Below are positions 32,957 through 45,128 of a stretch of DNA of 64,000 nucleotides, one piece after another. This stretch comes from Rhipicephalus microplus (taxonomy: Eukaryota > Arthropoda > Arachnida > Ixodida > Ixodidae). Position 1 is the stretch's first letter; every line of letters begins with the position of its first letter. The DNA lies in contig NC_134701.1 of the NCBI RefSeq assembly GCF_043290135.1, positions 61,376,502 through 61,440,501 on the forward strand, in the 5' to 3' direction. The notes beneath the pieces are model-generated. The model had not been told where the DNA came from. It was given only the letters and a program-made list of their open reading frames with translations, and made no database searches. The translations under genes were made by a program, and so were the position numbers.

Positions 32957-35780
32957 TTACGCGTCAGTAAGATATTCATCGACAGCAACTATGAAGTCGG
33001 TTAGTGGTAAGGAGCGAATGCTACCAGGCAGAGAATTCCACAGTTCTATTGCACGAGGAAAAAAACTGTATTTAAAGGTATTAGTACGAGCAAAGAAAGG
33101 TGTTACATTCAAAGCGTGTGAAGTGCGTGTACAAGTATCATCAGTAAATGTGATGAGGTTACCATGGCCAAGGCCGGAGGAGGAGTTAATAATTCCGTAT
33201 AAAAATTTTAAAGCTTCGTTTTGGTATCGCGAGAGTTGTGATGGGATGTTCAATGATTGAAGGGCTGTGGTCGGCGAGAAGTTGCGGCTATAGTTATGAA
33301 AAATGAAAGGGATAGATTTTCGCTGAATGTTATCTAGCAAGCTTATTTCACAGTGTTTGTAAGGGAACCAAACTACGGATGCATATTCGAGAACAGGACG
33401 AATGAGTGATTTATATAATAGCAGCTTAGTATTTCGAGGGGCGTTAGGTAAAGTGCGGCGCAAATAACCTAATTTTTTTTAGCGCTTTACGACATACGTG
33501 ATCAATGTGGCTAGTTCATGAAAGGTGTCCGGTTGCCTAAATATTTGTACTGTGAAACTCTATTGAGCTGGGTGCCACCTAGAAATAGTCGAAAGAGAAG
33601 GGGTTGCGCCTATTGGTAAAAAAACATTACGACTGTTTTAGTGCAGTTAACGTTCATTTGCCACGTGTCACACCAGTTGCTAAAAGACGTGAGTGATTGC
33701 GCGAGATGGTAATGATCGTCAATGGAGTTGATAGTTTCATAAAGGACGCAATCATCTGCGTAGAGTCTTATTTTAGATGAGATGCTATGAGGTAAATCAT
33801 TAATGAAAAGTAAAAATAGTAAAGGGCCTAGAACGGATCCCTGAGGAACACCGGATGTGACGTCGATGGGAGATGAATCTGTCGAGCTGAAAGAAACGTA
33901 TTGTGAGCGCGAATGAAGAAAACTAGCTATCCAAGAAACAATGCGAGGGTTATCGAGAATGAGGTTTAGTTTTAACAATAGCTTAGAATGAATGACCGAA
34001 TCAAAAGCTTTGGAGAAATCAATGAAAAAGGCATCTATTTAGTTACCTAGGTCTAAGTTATAAGCAACGTCATGCATGAAATCGACTAATTGTGTTACAG
34101 TGCTATATCCGCGACGGAAACCATGTTGAGCTGATGATAGGATAATATTAGAGTCAAGGAATTCGATTATATGTTTGTGAAAGATGTGTTCTAACATCTT
34201 GCAAGAATAAGGTGTAAGAGATAGTAGTCTGTAATTAGAAAGAAGTTGCTTATCGCCTGATTTATGCAAGGGAAGTACTTTGGCAGATTTCCATGATCGT
34301 GGTACTACACCAGAATCCGAGGATTTCTGAAAAATTAAGGTAAGGTATTTTGCTGTCTATAAAGAGTATCGTGAGAGAAAAAAATTGGGAATGCCATCGG
34401 AACCGCTACATTTTTTAGTATCAAGTTTCAGGATAAGGTTTAAGACAACATCACAACTAACTGCGATATTTTCTAGTTTATTATTCTGAGCAACATACCT
34501 AAACTCCGGAACTGCGTGGTTATCGAGGGTGAAAACAGATTGGAAGTACGAGTTGAAAGCATTCGAAATGACATCAGGGTCGTTGGTTAAAGCATCGTTA
34601 ATCTTATAACAGGTACTGCCAGCCGTACTAGGCGATACTGACGTCCAGAACTTTCGAGGATTTGATTTTAGTAGTTGAGGAAGTTGCACTGAAAAATAGA
34701 AATCTTCAGCATTTTTATATTAGTGCGAAGTTCATCCTTAGCTTTTTCGAAGGAAGCGTGAGCCTCGGGATTAGATTGTTTAATTTTACGCAGCCTGCTA
34801 ACGCGTCGTGATAGGTGCAAGATATTGCGGTTAATCCAAGGAAGTTTATTGTTTATCTTTTTTGTTTTCAGTGGAACGTGGCAGGTTATGCATGACCTCA
34901 CTAGCGACTCAAATTAATCGACAAGCACGTCAACATCACACTCGGTACTGAGCGACACAAAATGATCAAGATTATCTGCCAGGGTGTCAACAATAGCCGT
35001 ATCATCAGCCTTAGAAAAATCATGAAATGTGGTATAGCTGAAACGTTCATGTGGAATGGGACAGTGAATGTGCACCAGGACTGCATTATGATCAGAGATA
35101 CCTTCTAAGATCTCATATGTGACACCTAAATGAGCAAGACTGTTACTAACAAACACTAAATAAAGAATGGAGTTTTGCCGAGTATTTTCATGAACTAGTT
35201 CTATCAGGTTATGTGACAAGGAAAATGTAACTAGATCCCTACAGACAGGGGCACTAGAAGCGGAATACGTAAGTGAAGGCCAGTGAATGCCGGTGATGTT
35301 GAAATCCCCTAGAAGTATCAAATTCGAACTATCCAGGTGATGCTCATGTATGAAATGTGGGAGATCGTCGAACAGATCCTTAGGGCCATCAGGAGGGTGA
35401 TAAATACCACATATGGTTAAATTCTGCTTATTTATTATTAGCTTGCACCAAACCGATTCAACGTTAGGGGGACCAGATAGAGCCTTAAAACTAAAATCTG
35501 AGCGTAAAAGCAAGGCGACACCACCCCCTTTTCTATTCTGGCGATCACAACGGAGAGCAAGGTAACCAGGAGGCGTGAATTCAGAATCGTGAATTTCATC
35601 ATGAAGCCATGTTTTCGTGATGCATATAACATGAGGAGAACATGAAGAAACTAGCGAAAAAATTGGGGGAATTTGTTAGTAATGCTTCTGGCATTAACGT
35701 TCAAAAACGCAAGATCGGAGGCGGGTTGATAGGACGGTCAAGGCAGTGATGCAGGTGCGTTAGTCGTTCTGGCATTGCTG
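32957..35780 (-). pseudogene. LINE B ORF2: endonuclease-reverse transcriptase, multiply frameshifted
   Basis: Endonuclease: NVNARSITNKFPQFF near 35690, LLGDFNITGIHW near 35300 and GISDHNAVLVH near 35090. Reverse transcriptase: KSGDKQLLSNYRLLSLTPY and GFRRGYSTVTQLVDF (34269-34039), GVPQGSVLGPLLFLLF and the catalytic LYADDCVLYE (33870-33735), then RPVLEYASVVWFPYK and the C-terminal RTNTFKYSFFPRAIELWNSL (33400-33010). At least five frameshifts or stops separate the pieces (near 33470, 33980, 34035, 34340, 34690 and 34910). The catalytic YADD and GDFN/SDH residues are still present. Domain order and length are those of CR1/L2-type LINEs. Confidence 0.8.
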
Positions 35781-36551
35781 TCAGAACCACGAGCAATTAT
35801 TAGTCTGTTTGAGGGGCCAATTATACCGAACGTTATCGATAAATAAGTGATCAAACCTCATCTTGACAATTGATCCGGTATTACGATGCTCAGCTGAAGC
35901 GTCCCATAGCTTTTTACGTACGGCGCGTACTTTCGAGGAAAAGTCTTCGGATAGTTTTATATCAGAATTTTTCAACTTGTAAGCATTCTTTAGCAGTAAA
36001 AGTTTGTCATTGAAATCTAGCAATTTCAGAATGACAGGCCGAGAACGTCTAGGACGTGTTCTACCTAACGTATGGGAACGTTCAACACGTGGACAATCAA
36101 CGGCAAGCCTGTTGAACACGTTCACTACCTTGGAATGCAGTGTGTCACGATTCTCATCCTGATCTTCTGGTATACCATGAATAATGATGTTCCTTCGCGA
36201 ACGGTTTTCAAGATCATCAAATTTAGCTGTTATGTCAGCCACTGTGCGTTTTAAGCAAACGAGTTCGGAACGAAGCTGCTCGGAATCTTGCTCGGTCAGA
36301 GCTCTGGAGCCTGTGTTTTCGAGAGCAGTCACACGCAGTTCCAAGGCGTCAAAGCGTGTCTTCACAGTATTTTTCATTTCGCATATGTCTTGCGATAAAT
36401 TTTTCTGGCAAGCAACTAAATCGGAAAGAACCTTCACGAGGGAAGGGTTATCACAATCTGACACTGCCAGCTCAACCGAGGACTCGAGAGCGCTTAGGGA
36501 ATATTCACGTGACTCGTCAGGTTTACTCAATTTTGAAGCAGCCACTTTCTT

Positions 36552-36578
36552 TGGGCCTGGGTTAAGCTGAACGTCCCC
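36552..36578 (-). other. 2A-like motif in LINE B (GDVQLNPGP)
   Basis: Matches D-V/I-E-x-N-P-G-P except Q for E, preceded by the typical leucine-rich LSHLLLS. 2A-like motifs in ORF1 of CR1/L2-type LINEs are known from several animals. Confidence 0.65.
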
Positions 36579-36716
36579 GCTCAGGAGTAGGTGACTGAGG
36601 CAATCGACGACATGGGAACGGTAGCACAAAAGACCAATACGCGAATAACCATGTGGGCAACACAGCAGCAGCAAGAATCGATCATCAGACCGGATACAAC
36701 TCGAGTTGTCGAGGTA

Positions 36717-36725
36717 ACATACCTG
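36717..36725 (-). promoter_or_regulatory. Splice-donor-like junction at end of array B
   Basis: Minus strand: TTTGCACAG then GTATGTTACC. Inside the array the same TTTGCACAG is followed by CTCCTGAATT. CAG|GTATGT is a strong donor-like sequence; it lies inside ORF1 after 11 codons. Confidence 0.55.
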
Positions 36726-37818
36726 TGCAAACAAGAAGATGCATTTAGGCAACATGCTGAGGCTGCTGCTGCTGCTGCATTGCCCACTGCCGAGATGTCC
36801 GAACGACGGGGCTTTTATACTGGTGATGCCTGACGTCACCGATGTGGTGGCGTCACTTAGCGGAGCTGCGATGATTGTAGCATCCACGGGTGTGCGCAAG
36901 ATCCCAGCTGTGTCAAAGCAAACACGCCGAGAAACCAAGCCGATGTCGCTCTTCGCTGAGGGGGTTGTCCCACAGCAAACCACCGGTGACCGCCACGTGT
37001 GCGTCCGAACTAGAGATCGCCGGGCGCTGGACACGAGCGGCGAGGCCGGCAATGAAATTCAGGAGCTGTGCAAACAAGAAGTATATTTAGGCAACATGCT
37101 GAGGCTGCTGCTGCTGCTGCATTGCCCACTGCCGAGATGTCCGAACGACCGGGCTTTTATACTGGTGATGCCTGATGTCACCGATGTGGTGGCGTCACTT
37201 AGCGGAGCTGCGATGATTGTAGCATCCACGGGTGTGCGCAAGATCCCAGCTGTGTCAAGCAAACACGCCGAGAAACCAAGCCGATGTCGCTCTTCGCTGA
37301 GGGGGCTGTCCCACAGCAAACCACCGGTGACCGCCACGTGTGCGTCCGAACTAGAGATCGCCGGGCGCTGGACACGAGCGGCGAGGCCGGCAATGAAATT
37401 CAGGAGCTGTGCAAACAAGAAGTATATTTAGGCAACATGCTGAGGCTGCTGCTGCTGCTGCTGCTGCATTGCCCACTGCCGAGATGTCCGAACGACCGGG
37501 CTTTTATACTGGTGATGCCTGATGTCACCGATGTGGTGGCGTCACTTAGCGGAGCTGCGATGATTGTAGCATCCACGGGTGTGCGCAAGATCCCAGCTGT
37601 GTCAAGCAAACACGCCGAGAAACCAAGCCGATGTCGCTCTTCGCTGAGGGGGCTGTCCCACAGCAAACCACCGGTGATCGCCACGTGTGCGTCCGAACTA
37701 GAGATCGCCGGGCACTGGACACGAGCGGCGAGGCCGGCAATGAAATTCAGGAGCTGTGCAAACAAGAAGATGCATTTCGGCAACATGCTGAGGCTGCTGC
37801 TGCTGCTGCATCGCCCAC
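36723..37818 (-). repeat. 5' tandem monomers of LINE B (about 341-347 bp, 3.2 copies)
   Basis: On the minus strand CAG boundaries lie at 37754, 37407, 37066 and 36723, giving units of 347, 341 and 343 bp; length differences come mainly from a (CAG)n run. The array starts with GTGGGC at 37818 and a 65-nt leader. Internal unit starts read GGCAGTGGGC, so a CAGT initiator-like sequence precedes each. Frames through the array are long but probably by-products. Confidence 0.85.
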
Positions 37819-37825
37819 ACTTCTG

Positions 37826-39350
37826 GGAATGACTTCTGGGCCTGTTGATGTAATACTAGGAACCCTCTTCTCAGCCCTTTCTCACTGTCGTTGAGAAAAT
37901 GAAGCAATCGTGCCACTTGATTTATCCTTGTTTTTGTGGTGCATAAAGCACTTCTTTGTTGAAATTTTTCTGCCACCGTTGCTCTTATATATTCAATAGC
38001 TTCGTCCCCTTCTAGCATAGCACCCTGAACTGTAGTAATAAACCTCTGCGCTAGGCTGGTCTCATTTTGTAGGGAGTTTATATGGCTCCAGAATTTCGCA
38101 GCTGCCCTTCCATCCTTTCTATGTACATGTGCCAGCCACTGAGCCCCTTTTCTTCTAATCTTTTCGTGAATTAGTAGGAATGCTTCTTTTCTACAGCTTA
38201 GAAAGATGTCCCATTTTCTTTCAACATCATCTGTCGGCTCACACAGCTACTTAGCATGTCTGTGTTTCCTAGAGGCTTCCTGACGTTTTGCTGTGGCACT
38301 CTTAACTTCCTCATCCCACCAACTATCGGCTTTGTGTCTTCTCTTCCGGGGTGACTTGTCACGTACCTTAGCAAGCTCTAGCTCGAACAGTCTCATTATA
38401 TTCGTGTATGTTCACACTTTTTTAATATCCTCAGTGATTACTTTCTCAATTTGTTTACTAGCTATTTCTATTTGTCTTTCTGAATAAAAATTTCCTGCAA
38501 TTGCTCATCTTTTCTCCTTCCCACTTTCACTGTTCTTCCAAAACTTAGCTTGATACGTTTGTGATCACTACCCAGACTTCTGGAGCCACATTCATCTATG
38601 CGCATTCCCTTGAGCCTATTATACATCCTATGTGACATCAGTGCGTAATCTATCGTCTACTTCAGCCTTCCTACCTCCCATGTTATTTGCCACTCACACT
38701 TCTCAGTACTGTTGCAAATGATCAAATCATGCCTTTCACATATATCCCTGATGATCTTGCCTGCTGCGTCGATATACCCATCTATATCTTCTATGTGCGC
38801 ATTCATATCTCCTAGTATAATAACCTCGCACTCTCTTCCTAATTTCTCAATGTCCTTTGATATGCACTCCACCATTGCCTGCTTTCCTGTCTGGCCTTTG
38901 CTTCCGTCCACAAGTACATCAAACTAAGGAGTGTCGTTTGCCCTGCCACTTTCCCTTTAACTTATAAATGTTCCTTGCAATCCTGCTTGACCCTTTACCA
39001 GTCTGTACTTTTATGAATGAATGCCCGATTACCAACCCATATTTCTGCTGCCTTCTCTTCTATTACAATATTCCCACGCGTAGTCCGGATATATAGGAGG
39101 TTGTTCCATGTCCCTAAGATGTGTTTCTACTAAACCGTATACCATCAGCCTCTCCTCCTTCAGCTGTTCTTCTATCACTTCCCACTTCAGCTTGTTCCTG
39201 CCACCATGCATGTTATTATACCCTACGTGTGAATTCGCTCGACCCTCGTGGCAACGTCTATATCTGCCCCTGACTCTACCTGTCTTAGATATTGGTGCCA
39301 CTTTGGAATCGTATCTCTTTATACCCCCTGTCAAAGAGTCCACCTAATTG
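37826..39350 (-). pseudogene. LINE G, 5' half: endonuclease and RT N-terminus
   Basis: Minus strand. 39343 downward: WEVIEEQLKEERLMVYGLVE with THLRD (start of the endonuclease), then ILGDMNAHIEDIDGY near 38810 (GDxN catalytic motif), the EN-RT linker with several stops, and TSTGPEVIPR near 37840 where LINE B enters. The frame is broken in many places. The rest is at 30912-32768. Confidence 0.65.
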
Positions 39351-40308
39351 TTTTCCCCGTTATAATCCATCCAGCACCTCGAAATGCCCACGTTCCCCCC
39401 AAAAAGCTACTGCGCACCCTACAAGTCGCCAACCCACCTCATGACCTGGCTGTCCATGGAAGTGAATTATGTCTCGTTGGTGTTAAGTAAGGAACGTTTA
39501 AAACGCAACGCACAGCTTTTTTCTGCATTTTATGGAGGGTGCATCGTTTGGCCACAATCACGAAGGAATGAATGCTAAAGCAGCAACTTGCGAAGTCTCG
39601 TAAAGAACGGCAAGTAGCTCAAAACTTGTAGCACGCACGTGAAGCAGGCAGCACGCACGAAATGAGCGTGCACATAATGAGCTCAGAAAACCAACTGTCA
39701 CAGCGCGACACTTGGAGCACACCGTTCAAATTGAAAGACGCACGAAACGAGCGCACAAGTATACACTGGTGAAGTGCGAACAACTGCCACAATTCTTTCT
39801 TCGTCGTTTTGAGCAGCGTGCTCCTTTCGTAAACGCTGCCGTGGCAGCAAGCATAGCTACAATCTATAGAGCCAACTTTGTGCCCTCTCGAATCGCAAGT
39901 CTGATAAGCGCGCACGCAAGGGCGGCGTGCCGCGCGCCACGAAACTCGAGAAGCGACGACCTTAGCGCACCTAACGCGAGCACGTCGCCCATCTCGCTAC
40001 TGATGACAAAAACGCACCGAAGTTACAAAGCTCTCAGGACCACCAATCGATGTATGATGTGTATAACTGGTGTGTCGTAAGCAGCGCCTCCTCTATTTTT
40101 TTAGTGCCCGGGTGAAAGAGCGGATTGCATTGGAAAGTGGCTGTCGGGGCTAAAGCGGCGTTTCGTCGCATGGCGCCACAACTGGAGTAGACCTGCCGCC
40201 GCGTCATCTCGCGCAAGTGAATGTCGCGGCTGCATTTGAAGCTGTATCCTTATAACGAACTGCTATTCCGTGTTCATTATTTCATTTTGGCCCCCATTGG
40301 CGCTCCAT
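39351..40308. other. No recognisable gene
   Basis: The first 150 bases may still be LINE G. The rest has frames such as 39712-40080 without a domain. Confidence 0.35.
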
Positions 40309-40520
40309 GATTGGTCGTTCAACCTGTCAGTCAAGTGACTAGCCAGAAGCCCAAATTGTGGTGACGTCAAAATAGCAAGCAAGCGCTCATTATGCAAGAA
40401 ATAAATAAACGCTCTCTGATCGGTCGTTCAACCTGTCAATCAAGGGACGATACGGAAGCCCAAATAGTGGTGAGGTCAAAATTACAACGCAAATGGAATA
40501 GCAAAAATGGCAGTGCCGGC
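40309..40520. repeat. Diverged 109-bp tandem duplication
   Basis: GGTCGTTCAACCTGTCA at 40313 recurs at 40422, with AAGCCCAAAT.GTGGTGA.GTC following in both. It lies just upstream of the Harbinger transposase remnant and may be its promoter-side or terminal region. Confidence 0.6.
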
Positions 40521-40561
40521 TGACCCAGCGACCTTCATTGTAACATTTGGCTAATTTGGCT

Positions 40562-41881
40562 ATATGAACGTGGCCTGCAACAAGCGCCAGAGGGATTTTG
40601 TGGTCGCGTTTGACATGCCAGACGAACAGCTTGGGCGTCACTTTCGCCTCAGTAAAGCGACAGTGTTGTGATTGCGCGACGAAATCGCCGATGGACTCGC
40701 GGGCTGCGCTCTCAGTGGAACAACAAAGGTGTGCGCACAGCGTTTCATTGCCACCGGATCCTTCCAGTCGTCGGTGATGCAGGCCGTGGTCAGCATCTGT
40801 GTGCGGCATGTGGCTCGAGCGATCGCCAACGCCGGGACCAGCAAAAGTGGGTTTATTTCCCAAGAACGGTGGAAGAGAAGGTAGCCGTGAAGGAGGAATT
40901 CCTTCGGTTTGGACTCCTACCCGGCGGGATCTGATGCGTTGACCGCAGCTTCGTCACATCGAGGAGTGAGCAGAAGGCACCCTTCTGGCGCCACGAAGGT
41001 TATTTTACTCTCTACGTCATGTTCGTAAATAGCGGTGTTCCCATTTTCTCGTGCGCATTTTTTGTCGCAGTGAAACGTGGCTAATATTGATCTTGGTTTC
41101 CCCAGATTTGCGTCGCGGACATGCCGTTCTTTGCCTTGGACCCACTGTGACCGGGATCACACAATCACAGCCACATCGCCGTGGGTCCGCGAATCTGACT
41201 GGCGAGTACATTCTCAGTGATAATAAAATACACTCTCTCCCTTTTACGTGTGATGCCACTTTCTTGTGCATCAAAAGATTTCCTCGTGGTATTGATATTG
41301 CTTCAACGCACTGGGAAGTTGCATTATGTCACATGCTACCGGTGCACAATTTTTAAGCTGTGGCTTAACTGCTGTGGTATTGTCAAGTTATGTGCTATGT
41401 CATGAAAACCTCATCCAAGTAGCCATGTTTTGCATAATACGGGGTCGATGTCAGGCTAGTCAGCTACCACGGATTCAGTTGTTTGTATGCTAGGGTCAAC
41501 GAGCCTCAAGAGATAACGGTCATTTTAGCAGTATTTACAACACAATTCATATCTCTGCAGGTGACGATGCCTACCTCCTCCAGCACTGGCTTGTGGTCCT
41601 GGTTTAAAGTCGTCTTCACATGGATAGTGAAGAAGACAAGTACAACTCTGCACATGCTTCACTGCGTTCAATAGTGGAGCATTGTATTGGGTTTTCGCTG
41701 CGTTAAGCGGCATTGCACCCCCCGCTACTGACCGGAACGTTCTTCCAGTATTGTTGATGCATGTGCAGTGTTGCACAGCCTTTGTTTTGAAGGTGACAAT
41801 GGCTTTGACAATCTCAGCGATGACAGTGGTGACGAGAACAGCAACCATGGCAGCTCTGTCGATGATGACCTTCAACCCCTG
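40562..41881 (+). pseudogene. PIF/Harbinger-type (HARBI1-like) transposase remnant
   Basis: DDE nuclease of PIF/Harbinger elements, related to domesticated HARBI1. Reading over shifted frames: FVVAFDMPDEQLGRHFRLSK and DEIADGLAG (helix-turn-helix region), RFIATGSFQSSV, VARAIANAGTSKSGF, then SPDLRRGHAVLC ... TGITQSQP and GEYILSDN. After a gap ending in a splice-acceptor-like TCTCTGCAG (41560), GDDAYLLQHWLV, YNSAHASLRSIVEHCIGF, SSSIVDACAVLHSLCFEG and an acidic tail (DNLSDDSGDENS) follow up to the stop near 41881. Typical family motifs are in order, but the first catalytic Asp region near 40930 is damaged. No inverted termini were found. Confidence 0.65.
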
Positions 41882-44599
41882 ATTTAGACAGGGAAAGTCG
41901 GCACACTGAGTGTACTTGCGCAGGCAAGCCGTCCACAAATGAGTTATCAGCTTGTTTGTAACGACAAGGCAGCAACACCTGCCGTACCTAAGGAGAATGC
42001 CCAGGGGATTACACCGCCTGCAGCAGCAACCGCAGTGTTAAAATATTTGTGCTGCACTGCAAGAGCTTGACCATCTGTGGCTTTCCAATACCCACCTAAT
42101 ATGATGTACACTGATGTTTCTGCATTTACCCTTTCGGTGCTCTCGCCTCCACTGCTGTCAGTAGTAATCGATCATAGGTCCGCTAGTCTAGTAGTGGGAA
42201 ATTTATGTGATCAGCCGCCATGGTGTTTCCAGAAACTCAGCAAGGAGTTATGAAACAGCAACAGAATCTAGCCCACTCACTGGGAAAAAATTATTTCGGT
42301 AATTTTTTTGTAAATAAAGTGTTTGCTGAGTTCTATGAGCTGAAGCCACGATATGATTACGAGGCACACTTCACTTCAGCTCCTTTGCAAAATCGAACAC
42401 CTCAGTTTTTTTATGTGCGTGTAAATGCTACGCAGGCCTCTTGAAATCCACCTTCATCGAAGTACGACCTCAGCAACACTGATGATGTCCGTGTGATCCG
42501 GGTCCACAGTCATTCACTGTAACCACAGTGCACCAATATTATTTTTGTCGCTGCTGCCATTCCGCAGCCGCCGACACTTGTTACCGCCGTCTCCTTCATG
42601 CCTGCGCACTGTCTTATCGCTTCCTGTCTACGCAAAGTGCACCTAACACACAGTGACCTTCTGTGGCACATCCACCGCACTTTTCTTTCGGAATGGGACA
42701 ACCCATACTGAAACAGATAGTCTAGCATTTCAAGCCCATTTTCCTCATTCGTAAATGCTGCAGTATTGTGAAAGAATAAGCAGGCAGTCTTTTTTCAAGT
42801 CGGAACTTTGTGAAAAAATTATTTTATTCATACTCATGCCAATGCTAAGATGGCATACACTTTTTGTAAATGAATACATGTTGTAAAGCCACGGTGTCAT
42901 GTTTTCAAAGCACAGATTTATTACATTGCACACATTACAAGAAACATCATGCTGAATGAAACACTGTGGGAAAACGGTAATTATTACTAGAACGCGATAT
43001 GTATACATGATGCCAGGCTTGCATGACAAAATGAAGCCTCGTGATATCTGTTGTCGCATCATTCCAAAAGGCTGACGAGCACACGTGTAAGTATTGTGTG
43101 AAGATACCCTCACGTGACTGTAAAAAGGTGAATAATTGAACACTGTTATGCGCCACATATGTCGTATTGAGAAGCTGACTTGCTAGTAAATCAACACTAA
43201 AGAGAGAAAAGTTAAAAGGGAAAAAGGGATGATGCCCATAGTCGTTACTGGGGTGGTGACAGCAAAGGCTGAGAAGTTTCAGGCACAATGACAGCCAGGG
43301 TAGCCGAACGCAAGCCCCTCACTTCATTGACAAGCTCCAAGTGATGTAGACAAGTCACGTGATGTATTGCAGACCCTGCAGTGCAAAAATATACAGGAAA
43401 CACAAGTGATCTCCACCTGGTCAAGTCGGACGGGCAGAAAAACGTGGCATTTGTGATTGATTTGGAAAATAAAGTTAATTAGGAAGAAAGAAAAAGCCAA
43501 CTTTTTTGTTCATTTTTAACACAGCCCAACCACAAGAAGTCAAACACGTAGACTTCCCTTGGCTTCCTCCGAATCTTGGCACAAGCACTTCAGTGTAGCA
43601 TTGTTAAGTATGGCTTTGCACCTAAGCCTCATCTAGATAGTAAAAGGATTGCAGAACTTCTTAGGTGCACAGCGAAAATCCATATGCGTGTTGTTGACCA
43701 ATTTATCAGTAGCAGCAGTAAACACAGCAAAGTTGTGGGAAGTACATAACCTATGTCATTAGGATTTTACACCAATTTCAGCTCACCAATGGTGTTTTTT
43801 GTTTGTCCTAATAAAACGTTAGCTCCACCTGTTCATGACGGGCATCACTTCACTTATTAGGTCATTTCCCTCAACAGTCATCAAGAGAAGCCATAAATTG
43901 TTAATGGCTGTTCAGTAGCTATGCAAAAGCTTTGTTCCTACCTGATTTAGAGACACAACACAATAGTAACAGTGTCTGAAACGCAGGCTACAATGTGTGA
44001 CATCCATTGCATTGACCACTGCAAATATGATTTTTGGTTCAATGATCACCACCATGTTGCTGCATAAAATATTAGCCATTTTCTTACACTTTGAACATAT
44101 ATGTAAGAAGCTGGGGCTTTGAAAATGTTCTATTTTGCATAGTAACAGTGATAATTCTTTTTCGTCTGTCTTTACCATGTATTAGTTTACTGTCTGCTCA
44201 AAAATGATCTTTTCATGCCAATAATGCAAGCCAAATAAATAATCAAGTGACTTCTGAAGTACACTAAGTAGGCGCATCATACTTGTCTCTTAGATCCACC
44301 TCCTGGATAACCAAAGTGTACCCAGGGTAGACCAATCAGTTATGCAACATCTACTTCAAAAACACGGTGCATCGAACATGATGACAAGTGTACGCAGAGA
44401 TGCACTCTCAACAGCACTCGTAACTTGCAGACCAAGTCGTTGCCCTTCTGCTCAATAAGCAAAAAAACAGGTCCGCCGCTGTTGGGAAACCCTACAGTGC
44501 GGCTTCGTAAATGTTTCCCCCTTTTTCTTCCCAGTTCTCACCACAACGCGGTAAAAAGCCCATGGGCAGCTTATATCATACATATCATATTAGCCGGCT
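41882..44599. other. Long stretch without recognisable gene
   Basis: About 2.7 kb. A 74-codon frame at 42220-42444 and minus-strand frames at 42745-43288 show no domain. It could hold the rest of the Harbinger element or host intergenic DNA. Confidence 0.35.
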
Positions 44600-45128
44600 C
44601 AAACAATTCTGCTCTTCAAATTTATTTAGAGATACTGTCGGTCCTCGTCAGGATCAATACAGGAGTGCTAAGAATACATCGACTTGCAGCAAGCAGTCCC
44701 CGGAACAATAAAATACAGTGATACAGTGATATACGGCCTATTGTTGAAAATATTCGGACACAAGTGCAGAAGACTGATCACTAGTCTCTGCATTTACAAT
44801 GTTTGCTGGGAGACAATTCCAGCCACGTGCTGTCAAAAGAAAGAATATTTGTAGCAATTCTGGTGCAATCTACTTTCCCTAACATGCCTACTGTGTTTGT
44901 TTCGCACTATGCAGGTCTTAAATTCATTTATGTGGCAAGACTTACCAACAAGTAGCAGCGCATTATGTAATAAATAGAAAAAGCTAAGTCGTTTTTCCTT
45001 GCTCCCGACGTTAAGTATAGGGCAGGTTAGCCCTCGCGTAAAGTGGTGTTACGGCGTCTCGCCGACGTATCGGAAATAAATAAACTGCAACGCACGTCTT
45101 TGAACTTGCTCTAGTTTTGGCTCTAAAT
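44600..45128 (-). pseudogene. LINE E, 3' fragment: end of RT and 3' UTR
   Basis: Minus strand: LEPKLEQVQRRALQFIY at 45128-45080, then FFYLLHNALLLVGKSC, RNKHSRHVRES and YKYSFFLTARGWNCLP, the C-terminus of a CR1/L2-like ORF2; stop near 44745; AATAAA at about 44620. It joins exactly to 57247 downward (VWDPY + LEPKLEQVQ) once LINE D and one AAAT are removed. Confidence 0.75.

Larger units (their letters stand above)
35781..36755 (-). pseudogene. LINE B ORF1 with 2A-like motif
   Basis: Reading from an ATG inside the last 5' monomer (36755): MLPKCIFLFAQ, the junction Q|V at the CAG|GT boundary (36723), a hydrophobic stretch (RFLLLLCC ... GLLCY), the 2A-like LLLSGDVQLNPGP (motif at 36552-36578), a coiled coil (FDALELRVTALENTGS ... 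FDDLENRSRRN), the RNA-binding core (IIIHGIPEDQDENRD, VERSHTLGRTRPRRSRPVI) and a C-terminus with LSEDFSSKVRAVRKKLWD. The frame is open from the array to 35781. The 2A motif lets ribosomes skip a peptide bond between G and P, releasing the N-terminal leader; here the usual E is Q, which may weaken it. ORF1 itself looks intact. Confidence 0.75.
32769..37825 (-). mobile_element. LINE B, full length but mutated, inserted in LINE G
   Basis: Minus-strand LINE: 5' monomer array (36723-37818), ORF1 with a 2A-like motif (35781-36755), ORF2 (about 35760-32957), 3' UTR and a 3' tail of (AAAT)n. GGAAT flanks it on both sides (32764-32768 and 37826-37830); removal restores the LINE G frame (EVIPITLIKTLG), so this is a target duplication. 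Seven extra bases (CAGAAGT on the minus strand) sit between the duplication and the first monomer start. Confidence 0.8.

Noticed and set aside
36739..37832. Plus-strand frames over array B (230 and 182 codons)
   Set aside because: They lie antisense to the LINE B monomers and repeat with them; no domain and leucine runs come from CTG repeats.
42220..42444. Small frame as a second Harbinger gene (Myb-like)
   Set aside because: No Myb-type tryptophan spacing; too short to support.
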